This document shows, piece after piece, positions 1 through 8,763 of a stretch of 64,000 bases of DNA. The position numbers were made by a program, and so were the translations under genes. The notes under the pieces are model-generated. The model was not told the origin of the DNA. It did no database searches and saw nothing but the letters and a program-made list of their open reading frames with translations. Source of the DNA: Polynucleobacter sp. AP-Elch-400A-B2 (GTDB lineage: Bacteria > Pseudomonadota > Gammaproteobacteria > Burkholderiales > Burkholderiaceae); assembly GCF_018688355.1 (NCBI RefSeq), contig NZ_CP061317.1:1930091-1994090 (forward strand), read 5' to 3'. The stretch's first letter is position 1. Every line of letters starts with the position of its first letter.

Positions 1-90
1 ATGCAGCGCTTAGAAAAACTCATGATGACTCGCAGCTCTAATATTGGTTCGATAGACATCCGCTTGGTTTTTGATAATCCGAATGAGTGA
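1..90 (+). CDS. lolB: C-terminal end of probable outer-membrane lipoprotein LolB (partial)
   Basis: An open frame enters from the left edge and ends at TGA 88-90; its last residues read IRLVFDNPNE. A short beta-strand-like tail of the form IRLV-D is compatible with the end of LolB, the outer-membrane receptor that inserts lipoproteins. In betaproteobacteria lolB commonly sits directly before ispE, and here the next gene starts only 10 bases on. Only about 29 codons are visible, so the name rests mainly on context. The ATG at position 1 is probably internal. Confidence 0.45.
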   Translation: MQRLEKLMMTRSSNIGSIDIRLVFDNPNE

Positions 91-100
91 AGTGTGATTG

Positions 101-973
101 ATGAGTAAGACTTTAGAAATCCACTGTCCCGCAAAGCTCAATCTATTTCTACATATTATTGGACGCCGCGAAGATGGTTATCACCAACTCCAATCTGTTT
201 TCCAGTTGATTGATTGGTACGACGTCCTTACCCTAAGGTCTATTTCTGAAAATGAGATTCGTCGTATTGACCCTATTCCAGGCGTTCCCCCAGAACAAGA
301 TTTGGTGGTCCGCGCCGCCCAAGTCTTAAAAGATTTTTGCAAGACCAATCAGGGCGTTGAAATTAGCTTGAAAAAAATGATCCCCATGGGCGCCGGCCTA
401 GGCGGCGGATCCTCTGATGCTGCGTCCACTCTCATCGGCCTTAATTCGCTTTGGGATCTCCATCTTGATATTGCAACGCTTTGTCAGCTCGGCCTAAAAC
501 TGGGGGCAGATGTACCATTTTTCATCTTTGGCCAAAATGCATTTGTTGAAGGTATTGGAGAGAAACTACAGGCAATTTCCTTACAAACCCAAGACTTTGT
601 GGTGATATTCCCCAACCAGGGGATTGCCACTGCTCAGATTTTTCAAGACCCTCAATTGACCCGCGATCATGCACCGATTACAATAGATGGCTTTCTTGCA
701 TCGCCAAGCTCATATCATTCGAATGATTGCCAGGCAGTAGCGATGCAGAAATGTCCTGAAGTGAAGCAAGCATTAGATTGGATTTACAAGGCAGTGCCAA
801 ACTCGGCACCTTGCATGTCCGGCTCTGGAAGTAGCGTTTTTGCCGCCTTAGACCCTAAGACGGACAACGCAAATCTGGAAAATCTTCTGCAAAATCTTCC
901 AAAAGGATGGATAGGTCGAATTGTTCGGGGGCTAAATAAAAATCCCGCTTACAATTTGATTTCTTCAGATTGA
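101..973 (+). CDS. ispE: 4-diphosphocytidyl-2-C-methyl-D-erythritol kinase
   Basis: This cytosolic GHMP-family kinase phosphorylates CDP-methylerythritol in the non-mevalonate (MEP) isoprenoid pathway. The 290-residue product has the N-terminal PAKLNLFLHI segment with catalytic Lys12, the glycine-rich ATP loop PMGAGLGGGSSDAAS at residues 95-109, Asp137 in LGADVPFF, and the C-terminal GHMP segment MSGSGSSVF. Length fits the family. An in-frame TTG at 98 precedes the ATG at 101; the ATG is the better start. The tRNA-Gln gene begins five bases after the stop, so both probably lie on one transcript, followed by prs. Confidence 0.95.
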   Translation: MSKTLEIHCPAKLNLFLHIIGRREDGYHQLQSVFQLIDWYDVLTLRSISENEIRRIDPIPGVPPEQDLVVRAAQVLKDFCKTNQGVEISLKKMIPMGAGLGGGSSDAASTLIGLNSLWDLHLDIATLCQLGLKLGADVPFFIFGQNAFVEGIGEKLQAISLQTQDFVVIFPNQGIATAQIFQDPQLTRDHAPITIDGFLASPSSYHSNDCQAVAMQKCPEVKQALDWIYKAVPNSAPCMSGSGSSVFAALDPKTDNANLENLLQNLPKGWIGRIVRGLNKNPAYNLISSD

Positions 974-978
974 CCTGT

Positions 979-1055
979 AGGGGAATCGCCAAGCTGGTTA
1001 AGGCACTGGATTTTGATTCCAGCATGCGAAGGTTCGAATCCTTCTTCCCCTGCCA
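979..1055 (+). tRNA. tRNA-Gln (anticodon TTG), CCA encoded
   Basis: The 77-base cloverleaf has acceptor arms AGGGGAA (979-985) and TTCCCCT with discriminator G and a genomically encoded CCA at 1053-1055. The anticodon stem is CTGGA/TCCAG around loop TTTTGAT, giving anticodon TTG for CAA codons. The T arm is GAAGG-TTCGAAT-CCTTC. It is similar throughout to E. coli tRNA-Gln. It lies between ispE and prs. Confidence 0.95.
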
Positions 1056-1116
1056 AACTCTGTAGATACGACCAAGAAACATCCATTCGACCTTCACCAA
1101 AACTCGAAAATCACCT

Positions 1117-2085
1117 ATGTCCGTCCCAATGAACGCTGATTTACTGACTCTTTTCACAGGCAATGCAAATCCGGTTTTGGCTCATGCGGTAGCCAAAGAG
1201 CTCAAACTCCCCATGGGAAAAGCATTTGTTGGTCGATTCTCTGATGGTGAAATTCAGGTAGAAATTCAAGAAAATGTCCGCGGTAAGAACGTGGTCGTTA
1301 TCCAATCGACTTGCGCTCCAACGAACGATAGTTTGATGGAACTTATGATCATGATTGATGCTCTTAAACGTGCATCAGCAAGCCGCATAACCGCAGTGAT
1401 TCCTTACTTCGGTTACGCTAGACAAGATCGTCGTCCACGCTCTGCACGGGTTGCCATCTCCGCCAGAATCGTAGCAAACATGCTTCAATCTGTTGCTGGT
1501 ATTGAGCGGGTTTTGACTATGGATCTTCATGCCGACCAAATTCAGGGCTTCTTTGATATCCCGGTAGATAACATTTATGCCTCCCCGGTTCTCTTGGCAG
1601 ATTTAGAGGGTCAGAAAACTAAAAAAGATCTCATCATTGTTTCGCCGGACATTGGCGGTGTTGTTCGCGCCCGAGCAATGGCCAAGCAATTAGGTACAGA
1701 TTTGGCGATTATTGATAAACGCCGCCCTAAGGCCAACGTATCAGAAGTAATGCACTTAATCGGTGAAGTAGAGGGTCGCCACTGCGTCATCATGGATGAC
1801 ATTATTGATACCGGCGGAACCCTCTGTAAGGCCGCTGAGGCACTGAAAGAGCGTGGCGCCAAGGGCGTTACTGCTTACTGTACTCATGCAGTACTCTCTG
1901 GTGGTGCCGTAGCCCGCATTGCTGCCTCCGAGTTAGACGAATTGGTTGTTACTGACACCATTCCATTGACTGCTGAAGCCTTGAAAGTGGCTAAAATCCG
2001 TCAATTGAGTGTTGCCCCGATTCTGGCTGAAACCCTTTCTCGCATTAGTAAGGGTGATTCAGTGATGTCAATGTTCGCTGAATAA
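1117..2085 (+). CDS. prs: Ribose-phosphate pyrophosphokinase (PRPP synthetase)
   Basis: This enzyme makes 5-phosphoribosyl-1-pyrophosphate from ribose 5-phosphate and ATP for nucleotide, histidine and tryptophan synthesis. The 322-residue protein carries the class I signatures: the flexible-loop region YARQDRRPR near residue 100, the metal and ATP site DLHADQIQG with His138, and the PRPP loop DDIIDTGGTL at 227-236. A second in-frame ATG lies four codons in (1129), and neither start has a strong ribosome binding site. It follows tRNA-Gln and precedes rplY and pth. Confidence 0.96.
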   Translation: MSVPMNADLLTLFTGNANPVLAHAVAKELKLPMGKAFVGRFSDGEIQVEIQENVRGKNVVVIQSTCAPTNDSLMELMIMIDALKRASASRITAVIPYFGYARQDRRPRSARVAISARIVANMLQSVAGIERVLTMDLHADQIQGFFDIPVDNIYASPVLLADLEGQKTKKDLIIVSPDIGGVVRARAMAKQLGTDLAIIDKRRPKANVSEVMHLIGEVEGRHCVIMDDIIDTGGTLCKAAEALKERGAKGVTAYCTHAVLSGGAVARIAASELDELVVTDTIPLTAEALKVAKIRQLSVAPILAETLSRISKGDSVMSMFAE

Positions 2086-2159
2086 GCCAAAAATAGCATT
2101 TACAACCCAGTTTTAGGCAATATTGAGCCTTTTCTAGGCAAAAAGTACGATTCCCAAGA

Positions 2160-2165
2160 TATAAT
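2160..2165 (+). promoter_or_regulatory. Candidate -10 box upstream of rplY
   Basis: A perfect TATAAT occurs 57 bases before the rplY start codon in the 136-base gap after prs. I could not find a convincing -35 at 16-18 bases; TTGAGC at 2123-2128 is too far away. The gene could equally be read from the prs promoter. Confidence 0.28.
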
Positions 2166-2221
2166 CAAAGGCTTTTCTGTTTGGTCGCGAACGGAAATTA
2201 ACTTTAATTTAGGAATTGAAT

Positions 2222-2860
2222 ATGAAAGTAGTAGCCTTTGAAAGAAGCGTACAGGGAACGGGTGCGAGCCGCCGTCTGCGCAACTCCGGTAAAACTCCGG
2301 GCATCATCTACGGTGGTAAAGACACCGCAACTGTAATTGAGTTGGATCACAACGCACTGTTTCATGCTCTCCGCAAGGAAGCATTCCACTCATCCATCCT
2401 TGATCTCGAAATCGGCGGCAAAGCACAAAAAGTGTTGTTGCGCGATTACCAGATGCATCCATTTAAGCCTTTGGTTCTGCATATCGACTTCCAGCGCGTT
2501 TCTGCGACTGAAAAAGTTCACATGCGCGTTCCATTGCACTTCATTAATGCTGACACTTCAGCTGCAGTGAAATTGCAAGGCGCTGTTATCAGCCACATCT
2601 CCACTGAATTGGAAATCTCTTGCTTACCAGCAGATTTGCCAGAGTTTATTGAAGTGGACTTGAACAAAATTGAAGTTGGTCATGGTATCCACGCTAAAGA
2701 TATCGCATTACCAAAAGGCGTTACATTGGTATTGCATATTGAGCAAGAAAACCCAGTACTAGCTAACGCACGTATCCCAGCAGTGAAAGCTGCCGATACA
2801 GAAGCTGCTCCTGCAGCTGCTGCGGCTCCTGCTGCTGAAGCCCCAAAGGATAAAGCTTAA
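2222..2860 (+). CDS. rplY: 50S ribosomal protein L25 (Ctc/TL5 form)
   Basis: This is the long, general-stress (Ctc) form of L25, which binds the 5S rRNA loop of the large subunit. The 212-residue product has the N-terminal L25 RNA-binding fold, including GASRRLRNSGKTPGIIYGG, followed by the C-terminal TL5 beta domain. The tail is a low-complexity Ala/Pro stretch after residue 195. The start is the ATG at 2222, six bases after AGGAA (2211-2215); the TTG at 2216 lies in the spacer. A strong terminator follows the stop. The prs-rplY-pth order is common in betaproteobacteria. Confidence 0.95.
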   Translation: MKVVAFERSVQGTGASRRLRNSGKTPGIIYGGKDTATVIELDHNALFHALRKEAFHSSILDLEIGGKAQKVLLRDYQMHPFKPLVLHIDFQRVSATEKVHMRVPLHFINADTSAAVKLQGAVISHISTELEISCLPADLPEFIEVDLNKIEVGHGIHAKDIALPKGVTLVLHIEQENPVLANARIPAVKAADTEAAPAAAAAPAAEAPKDKA

Positions 2861-2890
2861 TCATTTAAGCCATATCTTTGCGACAGAAGA

Positions 2891-2918
2891 AGCCCGCTTA
2901 CAAGCGGGTTTTCTTTTT
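2891..2918 (+). terminator. Rho-independent terminator after rplY
   Basis: A CCCGCT/AGCGGG stem (2893-2898 with 2903-2908) around a TACA loop is followed by a T-rich run TTTTCTTTTTT. It lies 30 bases after the rplY stop and before pth. Confidence 0.85.
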
Positions 2919-2950
2919 TGCAGAAAAGCTTTTATCCTTAAGCACTCATC

Positions 2951-3547
2951 ATGACTAAATTAATTATTGGCCTAGGCAACCCAGGTGAAGAACATATTGA
3001 AGATCGGCACAATGCTGGCTTCTGGTTTGTGGACGCACTCGCCAAACAATTAAACGTCCGCTTTGAAACTGAAAAACGCTTTCATGGAAAAGTGGCTAAG
3101 GCTAAGTGGGAAGATGAAGACCTCTTCTTACTCAAACCCAGCACATACATGAACCTGAGCGGTCAGGCTGTTGGAGCACTATGCCGCTTTCATAAAATTA
3201 CACCTAAAGATGTACTGGTAGTGCAGGATGAGCTAGATCTAAAGCCTGGCACTGCACGTATCAAGCTTAGTGGCGGTACTGGTGGACACAACGGTTTAAA
3301 AGATATCCAAGCTCACTTAGGAACCCCTGATTACTGGCGCCTACGTCTGGGTATTGGCCACCCACGCGATCTCGCTGCAGAAGGCGCACGAGTGATGGAT
3401 GTTGCCGACTACGTGTTGAGAAGGCCGCTGCAAGCAGAACAAAAGCAGATTGATGCAAGTATTGAAAATGGCTTACACATTCTGCCCTTGTTCCTCAAGG
3501 GCGATGCTCAGGCAGCGATGCTCGAATTGCACTCCAAAACCAATTAA
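2951..3547 (+). CDS. pth: Peptidyl-tRNA hydrolase
   Basis: Pth cleaves peptides from prematurely released peptidyl-tRNA so that the tRNA can be recycled. The 198-residue product shows the family core: GLGNPG at 7-12 with Asn10, catalytic His20 in DRHNAGF, KPSTYMNLSG near residue 60, and the DELDL and GGTGGHNGL segments. Length is normal. It follows the rplY terminator, so it probably has its own promoter in 2919-2950, where I see no clear boxes. It converges on the ferredoxin gene with 14 bases between the stops. Confidence 0.96.
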   Translation: MTKLIIGLGNPGEEHIEDRHNAGFWFVDALAKQLNVRFETEKRFHGKVAKAKWEDEDLFLLKPSTYMNLSGQAVGALCRFHKITPKDVLVVQDELDLKPGTARIKLSGGTGGHNGLKDIQAHLGTPDYWRLRLGIGHPRDLAAEGARVMDVADYVLRRPLQAEQKQIDASIENGLHILPLFLKGDAQAAMLELHSKTN

Positions 3548-3561
3548 ACAGTGCTCATTGC

Positions 3562-3828
3562 TTATTTAGCGAGTGCTTTTTTGGCAGCAGTTAAAGCTTG
3601 ATACTTTGCCATTAACTGCGTTTGATTTTCAGTAAATGTGGGATTCATCGGTATACAGTCTACCGGGCAGACTTGCTGACACTGGGGCGCGTCGTAATGA
3701 CCTACACATTCAGTACATTTGCTGGGATCAATCTCGTAGATTTCTAGACCCATATAAATTGCATCGTTTGGGCATTCAGGCTCACACACATCGCAATTGA
3801 TACATTCGTCCGTGATCATTAAAGCCAT
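3562..3828 (-). CDS. 2[4Fe-4S] ferredoxin, YfhL-like
   Basis: This 88-residue low-potential electron carrier has two cluster motifs: C9-x2-C12-x2-C15-x3-C19, and C38-x2-C41-x8-C50-x3-C54, with a further Cys58. The eight-residue insertion in the second motif is typical of the YfhL/Allochromatium-type ferredoxins. It is the last gene of a leftward group with coaD, 17 bases upstream. Its redox partner cannot be read from the sequence. Confidence 0.92.
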   Translation of the reverse strand: MALMITDECINCDVCEPECPNDAIYMGLEIYEIDPSKCTECVGHYDAPQCQQVCPVDCIPMNPTFTENQTQLMAKYQALTAAKKALAK

Positions 3829-3845
3829 ATGTGCGCCTAGAGGCC

Positions 3846-4340
3846 CTACTCTTTACTCTTATTAGCTTCAATCTTTTTGGTCAACCACTTCTCTACCGAT
3901 GGGAATACAAACTTACTCACATCACCACCCATAGAGGCAATCTCACGCACAAAGGTGCCAGAGATAAATTGGTATTGGTCTGATGGCGTCAGAAATAGTG
4001 TTTCAACATCGGGTAATAAATAGCGGTTCATACCAGCCATCTGGAATTCATATTCAAAATCAGATACAGCACGTAAGCCACGCACAATCACACGCGCATT
4101 ATGTTCGCGAGCAAAATCTTTTAATAGGCCTGTAAACCCGACAATTTTCACATTGGAGTAATGACCAAGAACTTCTTTGGCAATCTCAATGCGCTCATCT
4201 AGTGTAAAGAAAGGGCGTTTGCTACGACTATCAGCAACACCCACAATGAGCTCGCCAAAAATGCTTGAGGCGCGACGTACTAGGTCTTCGTGACCACGAG
4301 TAAAGGGATCAAATGTTCCAGGGTATACAGCAACAGTCAT
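3846..4340 (-). CDS. coaD: Phosphopantetheine adenylyltransferase
   Basis: CoaD transfers AMP to 4'-phosphopantetheine, the penultimate step of coenzyme A synthesis. The 164-residue product has the nucleotidyltransferase TxGH site (TRGH at 14-17, His17) following PGTFDPF, and the C-terminal FISGTFVREI segment that contacts ATP. Length is normal. It lies between rsmD and the ferredoxin on the minus strand, a common arrangement in proteobacteria. Confidence 0.96.
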   Translation of the reverse strand: MTVAVYPGTFDPFTRGHEDLVRRASSIFGELIVGVADSRSKRPFFTLDERIEIAKEVLGHYSNVKIVGFTGLLKDFAREHNARVIVRGLRAVSDFEYEFQMAGMNRYLLPDVETLFLTPSDQYQFISGTFVREIASMGGDVSKFVFPSVEKWLTKKIEANKSKE

Positions 4341-4376
4341 AAGGCTCCTAAGGCTTTTTCAGCTACAGGGGAGAGT

Positions 4377-4979
4377 TTAGCCCTTCTTAGAGCGAAATAG
4401 ACAAGCTTTTACTTGTCCAGCCTCTAAGTATTTTCGACAGTGCCAATCAGGCACCAAATCCTCAATCTGCTCACGGGGGCGACTAGCAGGAAACTCTACA
4501 TAAATTCCCCCGCCCGCACTGTCATCACAAACGCGAGCAGCCTCTATAAGCGCTTGATTTAACAGGCCCTCTTCCTGAAAGGGTGGGTCTATAAAGATCA
4601 AGTTGCTGGAGCGATCAGCTTGTTGTTTTAAGAACTCCAAGCTATCTCTGTGAAGAATCTGCACCTCTCCAGGAGCAGGAAATGATCCTAGCAAAGCAAA
4701 ATTAGCCAGGAGTTTGGTACAGGCCTGTTTGTCTTTTTCTAATAGGGTTACTGAATTAGCATGTCGTGAGGCGGCCTCAAAACCTAATGCGCCAGTACCA
4801 GCAAACAAATCTAAACAACGCAAACCGACCAAATCTTGCCCGAGCCAATTAAAGAGAGTCTCACGTACACGATCAGTGCTAGGACGTAAACCAGGTAAAT
4901 CCAACACGCTGAGCAAACGACTACGCCAAACCCCACCAATAATACGAACTTTCTGTGGGGGCTCAGAGCCTCTGCTCAA
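4377..4979 (-). CDS. rsmD: 16S rRNA (guanine966-N2)-methyltransferase
   Basis: RsmD methylates G966 of 16S rRNA using S-adenosylmethionine. The 200-residue product starts its conserved region with VRIIGGVWRSR, then RPSTDRVRETLFNWL, the SAM-binding DLFAGTGALGFEA (57-69) and the catalytic DPPF at 131-134. The reading frame opens with a TTG codon at 4979; no in-frame ATG or GTG precedes the conserved part, so the start is either this TTG or another non-standard codon. It begins about 20 bases after the M16 gene stop. Confidence 0.93.
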   Translation of the reverse strand: MSRGSEPPQKVRIIGGVWRSRLLSVLDLPGLRPSTDRVRETLFNWLGQDLVGLRCLDLFAGTGALGFEAASRHANSVTLLEKDKQACTKLLANFALLGSFPAPGEVQILHRDSLEFLKQQADRSSNLIFIDPPFQEEGLLNQALIEAARVCDDSAGGGIYVEFPASRPREQIEDLVPDWHCRKYLEAGQVKACLFRSKKG

Positions 4980-4998
4980 TGAATCTGACTTAACAAGC

Positions 4999-6345
4999 CT
5001 ATTTATTTTTCGCTCCTAAGACCACAATTTTCATGCGATCCATGGCTAAGTATTTTTGGAAAGCCGCTTTGACTTGCTCAAGGCTAACTGCCTCCACTTG
5101 CTTAGTCCAAATCTCCATCGTATCGAGAGGCAAATTATTCCAAGCAATGGATGACACGTTATCAAGCAACTTGCGATTGTTATCAATTCTTAAAGGGTAG
5201 CCATTGATCAAGTTTGCTTTGGCTGCCTCGAGCTCCGCTTGCGTTGAGCCATCAGCAATAAATTGCGCAATGGTAGAACTCATTACCTCTAGCGCTAAAG
5301 TAGCTTGATCATTCTTTGTTTGTAAGCCCGCCTGAAATATCCCCGCATCCTTACCGGGAGCAAAGTAACTAAACACACTGTAAGCAAGACCACGTTTCTC
5401 GCGCACCTCCGACATCAGGCGGGATACAAAGCCACCGCCACCCAAAATATAGTTACCCACCAGCAATGGGAAGAAATCGGGGTTGTTACGGTTTATCGCA
5501 GTCATCCCCATAGCAATATGCGCTTGCTGCGAATCAAACGGAATAGCAACTTCGCGCTGACTTAAAGGCTCCACTGGTGAGCGCTCAAACTCAGGTAACT
5601 TAGCTACAGGAGATCCAGACTGAGGCACTCTTTGCAATAAACCCTGAACAATTTCAGCAGCCTCGGCTTTACTCACGTCACCCACAATACTGACAATCAT
5701 TCGATCGCCGCGGTAAAACTGCTTATGAAACTGCTGCAGATCGTTTGCAACGATATTGGCGATACTTTTCACTGTTGGTGAATTGGCCAGCGGATAGTTT
5801 CCATAAACGGATTTTCTAAAGCGACGATCCAAAACTGACTCTGGTTTAGTCTCCGACTCTAGCAGGGCAGTAGTCATCCTTTGCTTCTCACGCGCCAAGA
5901 TCTTTGCATCATAGGTAGGCGCGCTCAACATCGCTGATGCCAATTGAACGGCGCGATCACGTAAATCTTTACGACTCAAAGTCCGAATACGCATAACAGC
6001 GCGCTCACCGCTCACAGAAATACCGAGGTTTGCGCCAAGGTCTGCAATCTCATCAGCAATCTGTGCCTCATTTAGCAAACCCTGATCAGATTTGGCGCCA
6101 TAGTTCATCAGCCGCCCGGCCATGGTAGCTAAGCCACTTTTAACTCTTGGGTCGTAACGGTCGCCTGCATCAACACTGATCTCAATGTCCACCATGGGCA
6201 GTGCCTTGGTTTGCACCAAATAGGCTTGCGCACCCTTGAAGGAGTCTAGCTTTTCTATAGGCAATATCGCGTGTGCAGATGTACTTACTCCAACTATTAG
6301 TGCGATTGCAAGACTACCCTGCGTAAAGAATTTATTTAGTATCAC
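4999..6345 (-). CDS. M16-family peptidase-like protein, non-catalytic partner
   Basis: This 448-residue protein has a signal peptide (cleavage probably after STSAHA, residue 26) and the two-lobed M16 (pitrilysin) fold. The HxxEH zinc motif expected near residue 75 is absent: that segment reads MAGRLMNYGAKSDQG. In M16B heterodimers one subunit has the zinc site and the other contributes substrate binding, so this looks like the inactive half of the pair encoded with the upstream gene, which it overlaps by 14 bases. It probably acts in the periplasm. The natural substrate is unknown. Confidence 0.88.
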   Translation of the reverse strand: MILNKFFTQGSLAIALIVGVSTSAHAILPIEKLDSFKGAQAYLVQTKALPMVDIEISVDAGDRYDPRVKSGLATMAGRLMNYGAKSDQGLLNEAQIADEIADLGANLGISVSGERAVMRIRTLSRKDLRDRAVQLASAMLSAPTYDAKILAREKQRMTTALLESETKPESVLDRRFRKSVYGNYPLANSPTVKSIANIVANDLQQFHKQFYRGDRMIVSIVGDVSKAEAAEIVQGLLQRVPQSGSPVAKLPEFERSPVEPLSQREVAIPFDSQQAHIAMGMTAINRNNPDFFPLLVGNYILGGGGFVSRLMSEVREKRGLAYSVFSYFAPGKDAGIFQAGLQTKNDQATLALEVMSSTIAQFIADGSTQAELEAAKANLINGYPLRIDNNRKLLDNVSSIAWNNLPLDTMEIWTKQVEAVSLEQVKAAFQKYLAMDRMKIVVLGAKNK

Positions 6346-7723
6346 GATTGCCTCCTAGCTTGCTCTCACCGGACTGGCGTGCTTGTGGGTCTAGTATTGC
6401 TATGGTGAGCCCCTCATCTACTAAATATTTTTTTGCAACAGCTTGGACCTGTGCGGGAGTAATAGTTTGCATCTTCTCGAGCATCACATCAATATCTTTC
6501 CAGGAGAATCCAGCCATCTCTGTACTGCCGATTTCCATGGCCTGACCAAAAATGGAGTCGCGCTTATAAATTTGATCAGACAAAATGCGCACCTTCACCC
6601 GCTTGAGCTCTGACTCTAAGACTCCTTTATCAACAACTTCTTTCAAGGCTTTACGAATACTTTTTTCCGCCTGCTCTACTGTCTGGCCTTTAGCCATGCT
6701 GCTACTAATAAAAAATAGTTCAGGCCCTCTAGAAATCATGTCGTAACCAACGCCTACATCATTCACTACGCGCTCTTGCTTTACCAGCGTGCGATTTAAG
6801 CGTGCGTTGTCATAACCGTCAAGCACAGCAGACAAAAGCTCTAGCGCATAAGGCTCATCGTCATCCAAGTTCCCTACTTCTAGCTTAGGAACTTTCCATG
6901 CCATCGCTAGCTGTGCACTATCCGCAGGCGCCTTTACTTGCACTCGCTTAGTGCCTTTTTGCACGGGTTCAATCTGGGGCTTACGTTCTGGCAACTCTCT
7001 AGCGGAAGCAACTCCGTAGTATTTTTCCACCGCTCGTAGAATCACTTGAGGATCAACATCACCAGCAATGACGACAGTTGCGTTATTTGGTTTGTACCAA
7101 CTGCGATACCAATCGCGTGCATCTATGGCTTTCATATTGACCAAATCATTCATCCACCCAACTACCGGATGACGATAAGGGGAGCTCATATATGCAGTTG
7201 CATTGAGTGATTCATTAAGCAAGCTGCTGGGATTATCTTCCGTACGCAGACGACGCTCTTCCATTACCACCTGAATTTCTTTCAAAAATTCTGCATCATC
7301 AAAATTGAGGTTAGACATCCGATCGGCCTCTAATCTCATCACCTCATCTAACTTAGACTTTTCAACTTGCTGAAAGTAAGCCGTGTAGTCACGAGAGGTA
7401 AAAGCATTTTCTCGACCGCCCACTGCTGCAACTAAGCGCGAGAACTCACCTGACTTTACTTTGTGGGTGCCCTTAAACATCATGTGCTCCAGCACATGTG
7501 CTACCCCAGTCTTGCCATTCACCTCATCCATGGAGCCCGCGCGATACCAAACCATATGCGCAACGGTAGGTGCACGATGATCTTCGCGCACAATCAACTT
7601 GAGGCCATTGGAAAGTTGAAACTCGTGGGTATTTGCTTGGCCCACCTCTGGAGCTGCAAAAGCAGTAGAACAGCTGAGGACTAAATAGAGAGAAAAACTG
7701 AATAAAGTTGAACGTATCTGCAA
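6332..7723 (-). CDS. M16-family zinc metallopeptidase (catalytic subunit)
   Basis: This 463-residue exported peptidase has a hydrophobic signal peptide ending around STAFAA, and the inverted zinc motif H76-V-L-E79-H80 within GVAHVLEHMMFKGT. A downstream VVMEERR supplies the usual third zinc ligand. The start must be the TTG at 7723: an in-frame TAG lies three codons upstream, no ATG occurs before the signal peptide, and GGGATAGG sits just ahead as a plausible ribosome binding site. It overlaps the non-catalytic partner by 14 bases. The gene diverges from ftsY with 56 bases between them. Confidence 0.92.
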   Translation of the reverse strand: MQIRSTLFSFSLYLVLSCSTAFAAPEVGQANTHEFQLSNGLKLIVREDHRAPTVAHMVWYRAGSMDEVNGKTGVAHVLEHMMFKGTHKVKSGEFSRLVAAVGGRENAFTSRDYTAYFQQVEKSKLDEVMRLEADRMSNLNFDDAEFLKEIQVVMEERRLRTEDNPSSLLNESLNATAYMSSPYRHPVVGWMNDLVNMKAIDARDWYRSWYKPNNATVVIAGDVDPQVILRAVEKYYGVASARELPERKPQIEPVQKGTKRVQVKAPADSAQLAMAWKVPKLEVGNLDDDEPYALELLSAVLDGYDNARLNRTLVKQERVVNDVGVGYDMISRGPELFFISSSMAKGQTVEQAEKSIRKALKEVVDKGVLESELKRVKVRILSDQIYKRDSIFGQAMEIGSTEMAGFSWKDIDVMLEKMQTITPAQVQAVAKKYLVDEGLTIAILDPQARQSGESKLGGNRDTK

Positions 7724-7779
7724 GATCGCCTATCCCAAGAATTTAATTGATAAGATGCAAGGATTAAATTGTATCGATT

Positions 7780-8670
7780 ATGTTCGGCCTACGTAAAACC
7801 CTCGGATCCCTATTCAAATCTAGTCAGACTGATGAAGCCTGGTTTGATGCCCTAGAAGAATCTCTCATTCTGAGCGATGTGGGTCTGCCCACGACTGAAC
7901 AACTGATTAGCAAGCTTCGTAAAGCCGCCAAATCGGAAAATGCCAGTAACCCAGAAGAACTCAAGCAACTACTAATCGAAGAAGTGGCAATGGTCCTGAA
8001 AGTCTTGGAGCCTAACCCCAATCCCTTGTACGACCATGAGCAAAAGACCACACCAGAGGTGTGGCTAGTAATTGGTGTCAATGGTGCTGGCAAGACCACC
8101 ACGATCGGTAAACTCTGCAGACTTTTTCAGTCGCAAGGCAAATCTGTCTTACTGGCAGCTGGCGATACTTTCCGGGCTGCGGCCCGCAACCAGCTCCTGG
8201 AATGGGGTGGCCGCAATCAGGTTGATGTCATCATGCAAGAAAGTGGTGATGCGGCGGCAGTGGCACACGATGCCATTCATGCGGCGATTTCTCGCAAAAG
8301 CGATATTTTGATTATTGATACCGCTGGCAGACTGGCCACTCAAGATCATCTGATGGAAGAGTTAAAGAAGATCAAAAGAGTGATTGGTAAGGCCCTGCCT
8401 GGGGCACCTCACCAGACTCTGCTTGTTCTTGATGGCAATACTGGTCAAAACGGTTTAAGCCAGGTTAGAGCCTTTCATGCCGCTTTAGAACTTTCCGCCT
8501 TGATTGTGACTAAATTGGATGGCACCGCTAAAGGTGGAGTCATTTGCGCACTTGCCCAGACCCTCGGCGATGGGCCAAAACCAGCGGTTTTAGCCCTAGG
8601 CAAGGGTGAGGGAATTGATGATTTAGCCCCCTTCAACGCCAGCCAGTATTCTTCTGAATTATTTAATTAA
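7780..8670 (+). CDS. ftsY: Signal recognition particle receptor FtsY
   Basis: FtsY is the SRP receptor GTPase that docks translating ribosomes at the inner membrane. The 296-residue protein comprises only the NG domain: the helical N part (residues 1-90), then GTPase motifs GVNGAGKTT (99-107), the DTFRAAA box, DTAGR (180-184) and TKLDGTAKGG (244-253). The long acidic A domain of the E. coli protein is absent, which is common in shorter homologues. The ATG has no clear ribosome binding site. It is divergent from the M16 genes and followed by the rpoH control region. Confidence 0.95.
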   Translation: MFGLRKTLGSLFKSSQTDEAWFDALEESLILSDVGLPTTEQLISKLRKAAKSENASNPEELKQLLIEEVAMVLKVLEPNPNPLYDHEQKTTPEVWLVIGVNGAGKTTTIGKLCRLFQSQGKSVLLAAGDTFRAAARNQLLEWGGRNQVDVIMQESGDAAAVAHDAIHAAISRKSDILIIDTAGRLATQDHLMEELKKIKRVIGKALPGAPHQTLLVLDGNTGQNGLSQVRAFHAALELSALIVTKLDGTAKGGVICALAQTLGDGPKPAVLALGKGEGIDDLAPFNASQYSSELFN

Positions 8671-8698
8671 ATCATAGACTTATAGAAGAAAAAAACGA

Positions 8699-8725
8699 TT
8701 AGCACTCTCTTCACAAGAGTGCTAA
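8699..8725 (+). promoter_or_regulatory. CIRCE operator (HrcA-binding) of rpoH
   Basis: A perfect inverted repeat TTAGCACTC (8699-8707), nine-base spacer, GAGTGCTAA (8717-8725) matches the CIRCE consensus exactly. CIRCE is bound by the heat-shock repressor HrcA. It lies 38 bases before the rpoH start codon. Its right arm runs into TAAAAT (8723-8728), a plausible -10, and its left arm TTAGCA could serve as a weak -35 at 18 bases, so bound HrcA would block RNA polymerase directly. Confidence 0.93.
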
Positions 8726-8763
8726 AATAGACCCCTATTAATATCAAAAGCTTACAAAAGAAA

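Noticed and set aside
2123..2165. Complete sigma-70 promoter using TTGAGC and TATAAT before rplY
   Set aside because: The boxes are 31 bases apart, far outside the usable 16-18; only the -10 is retained as a weak candidate.
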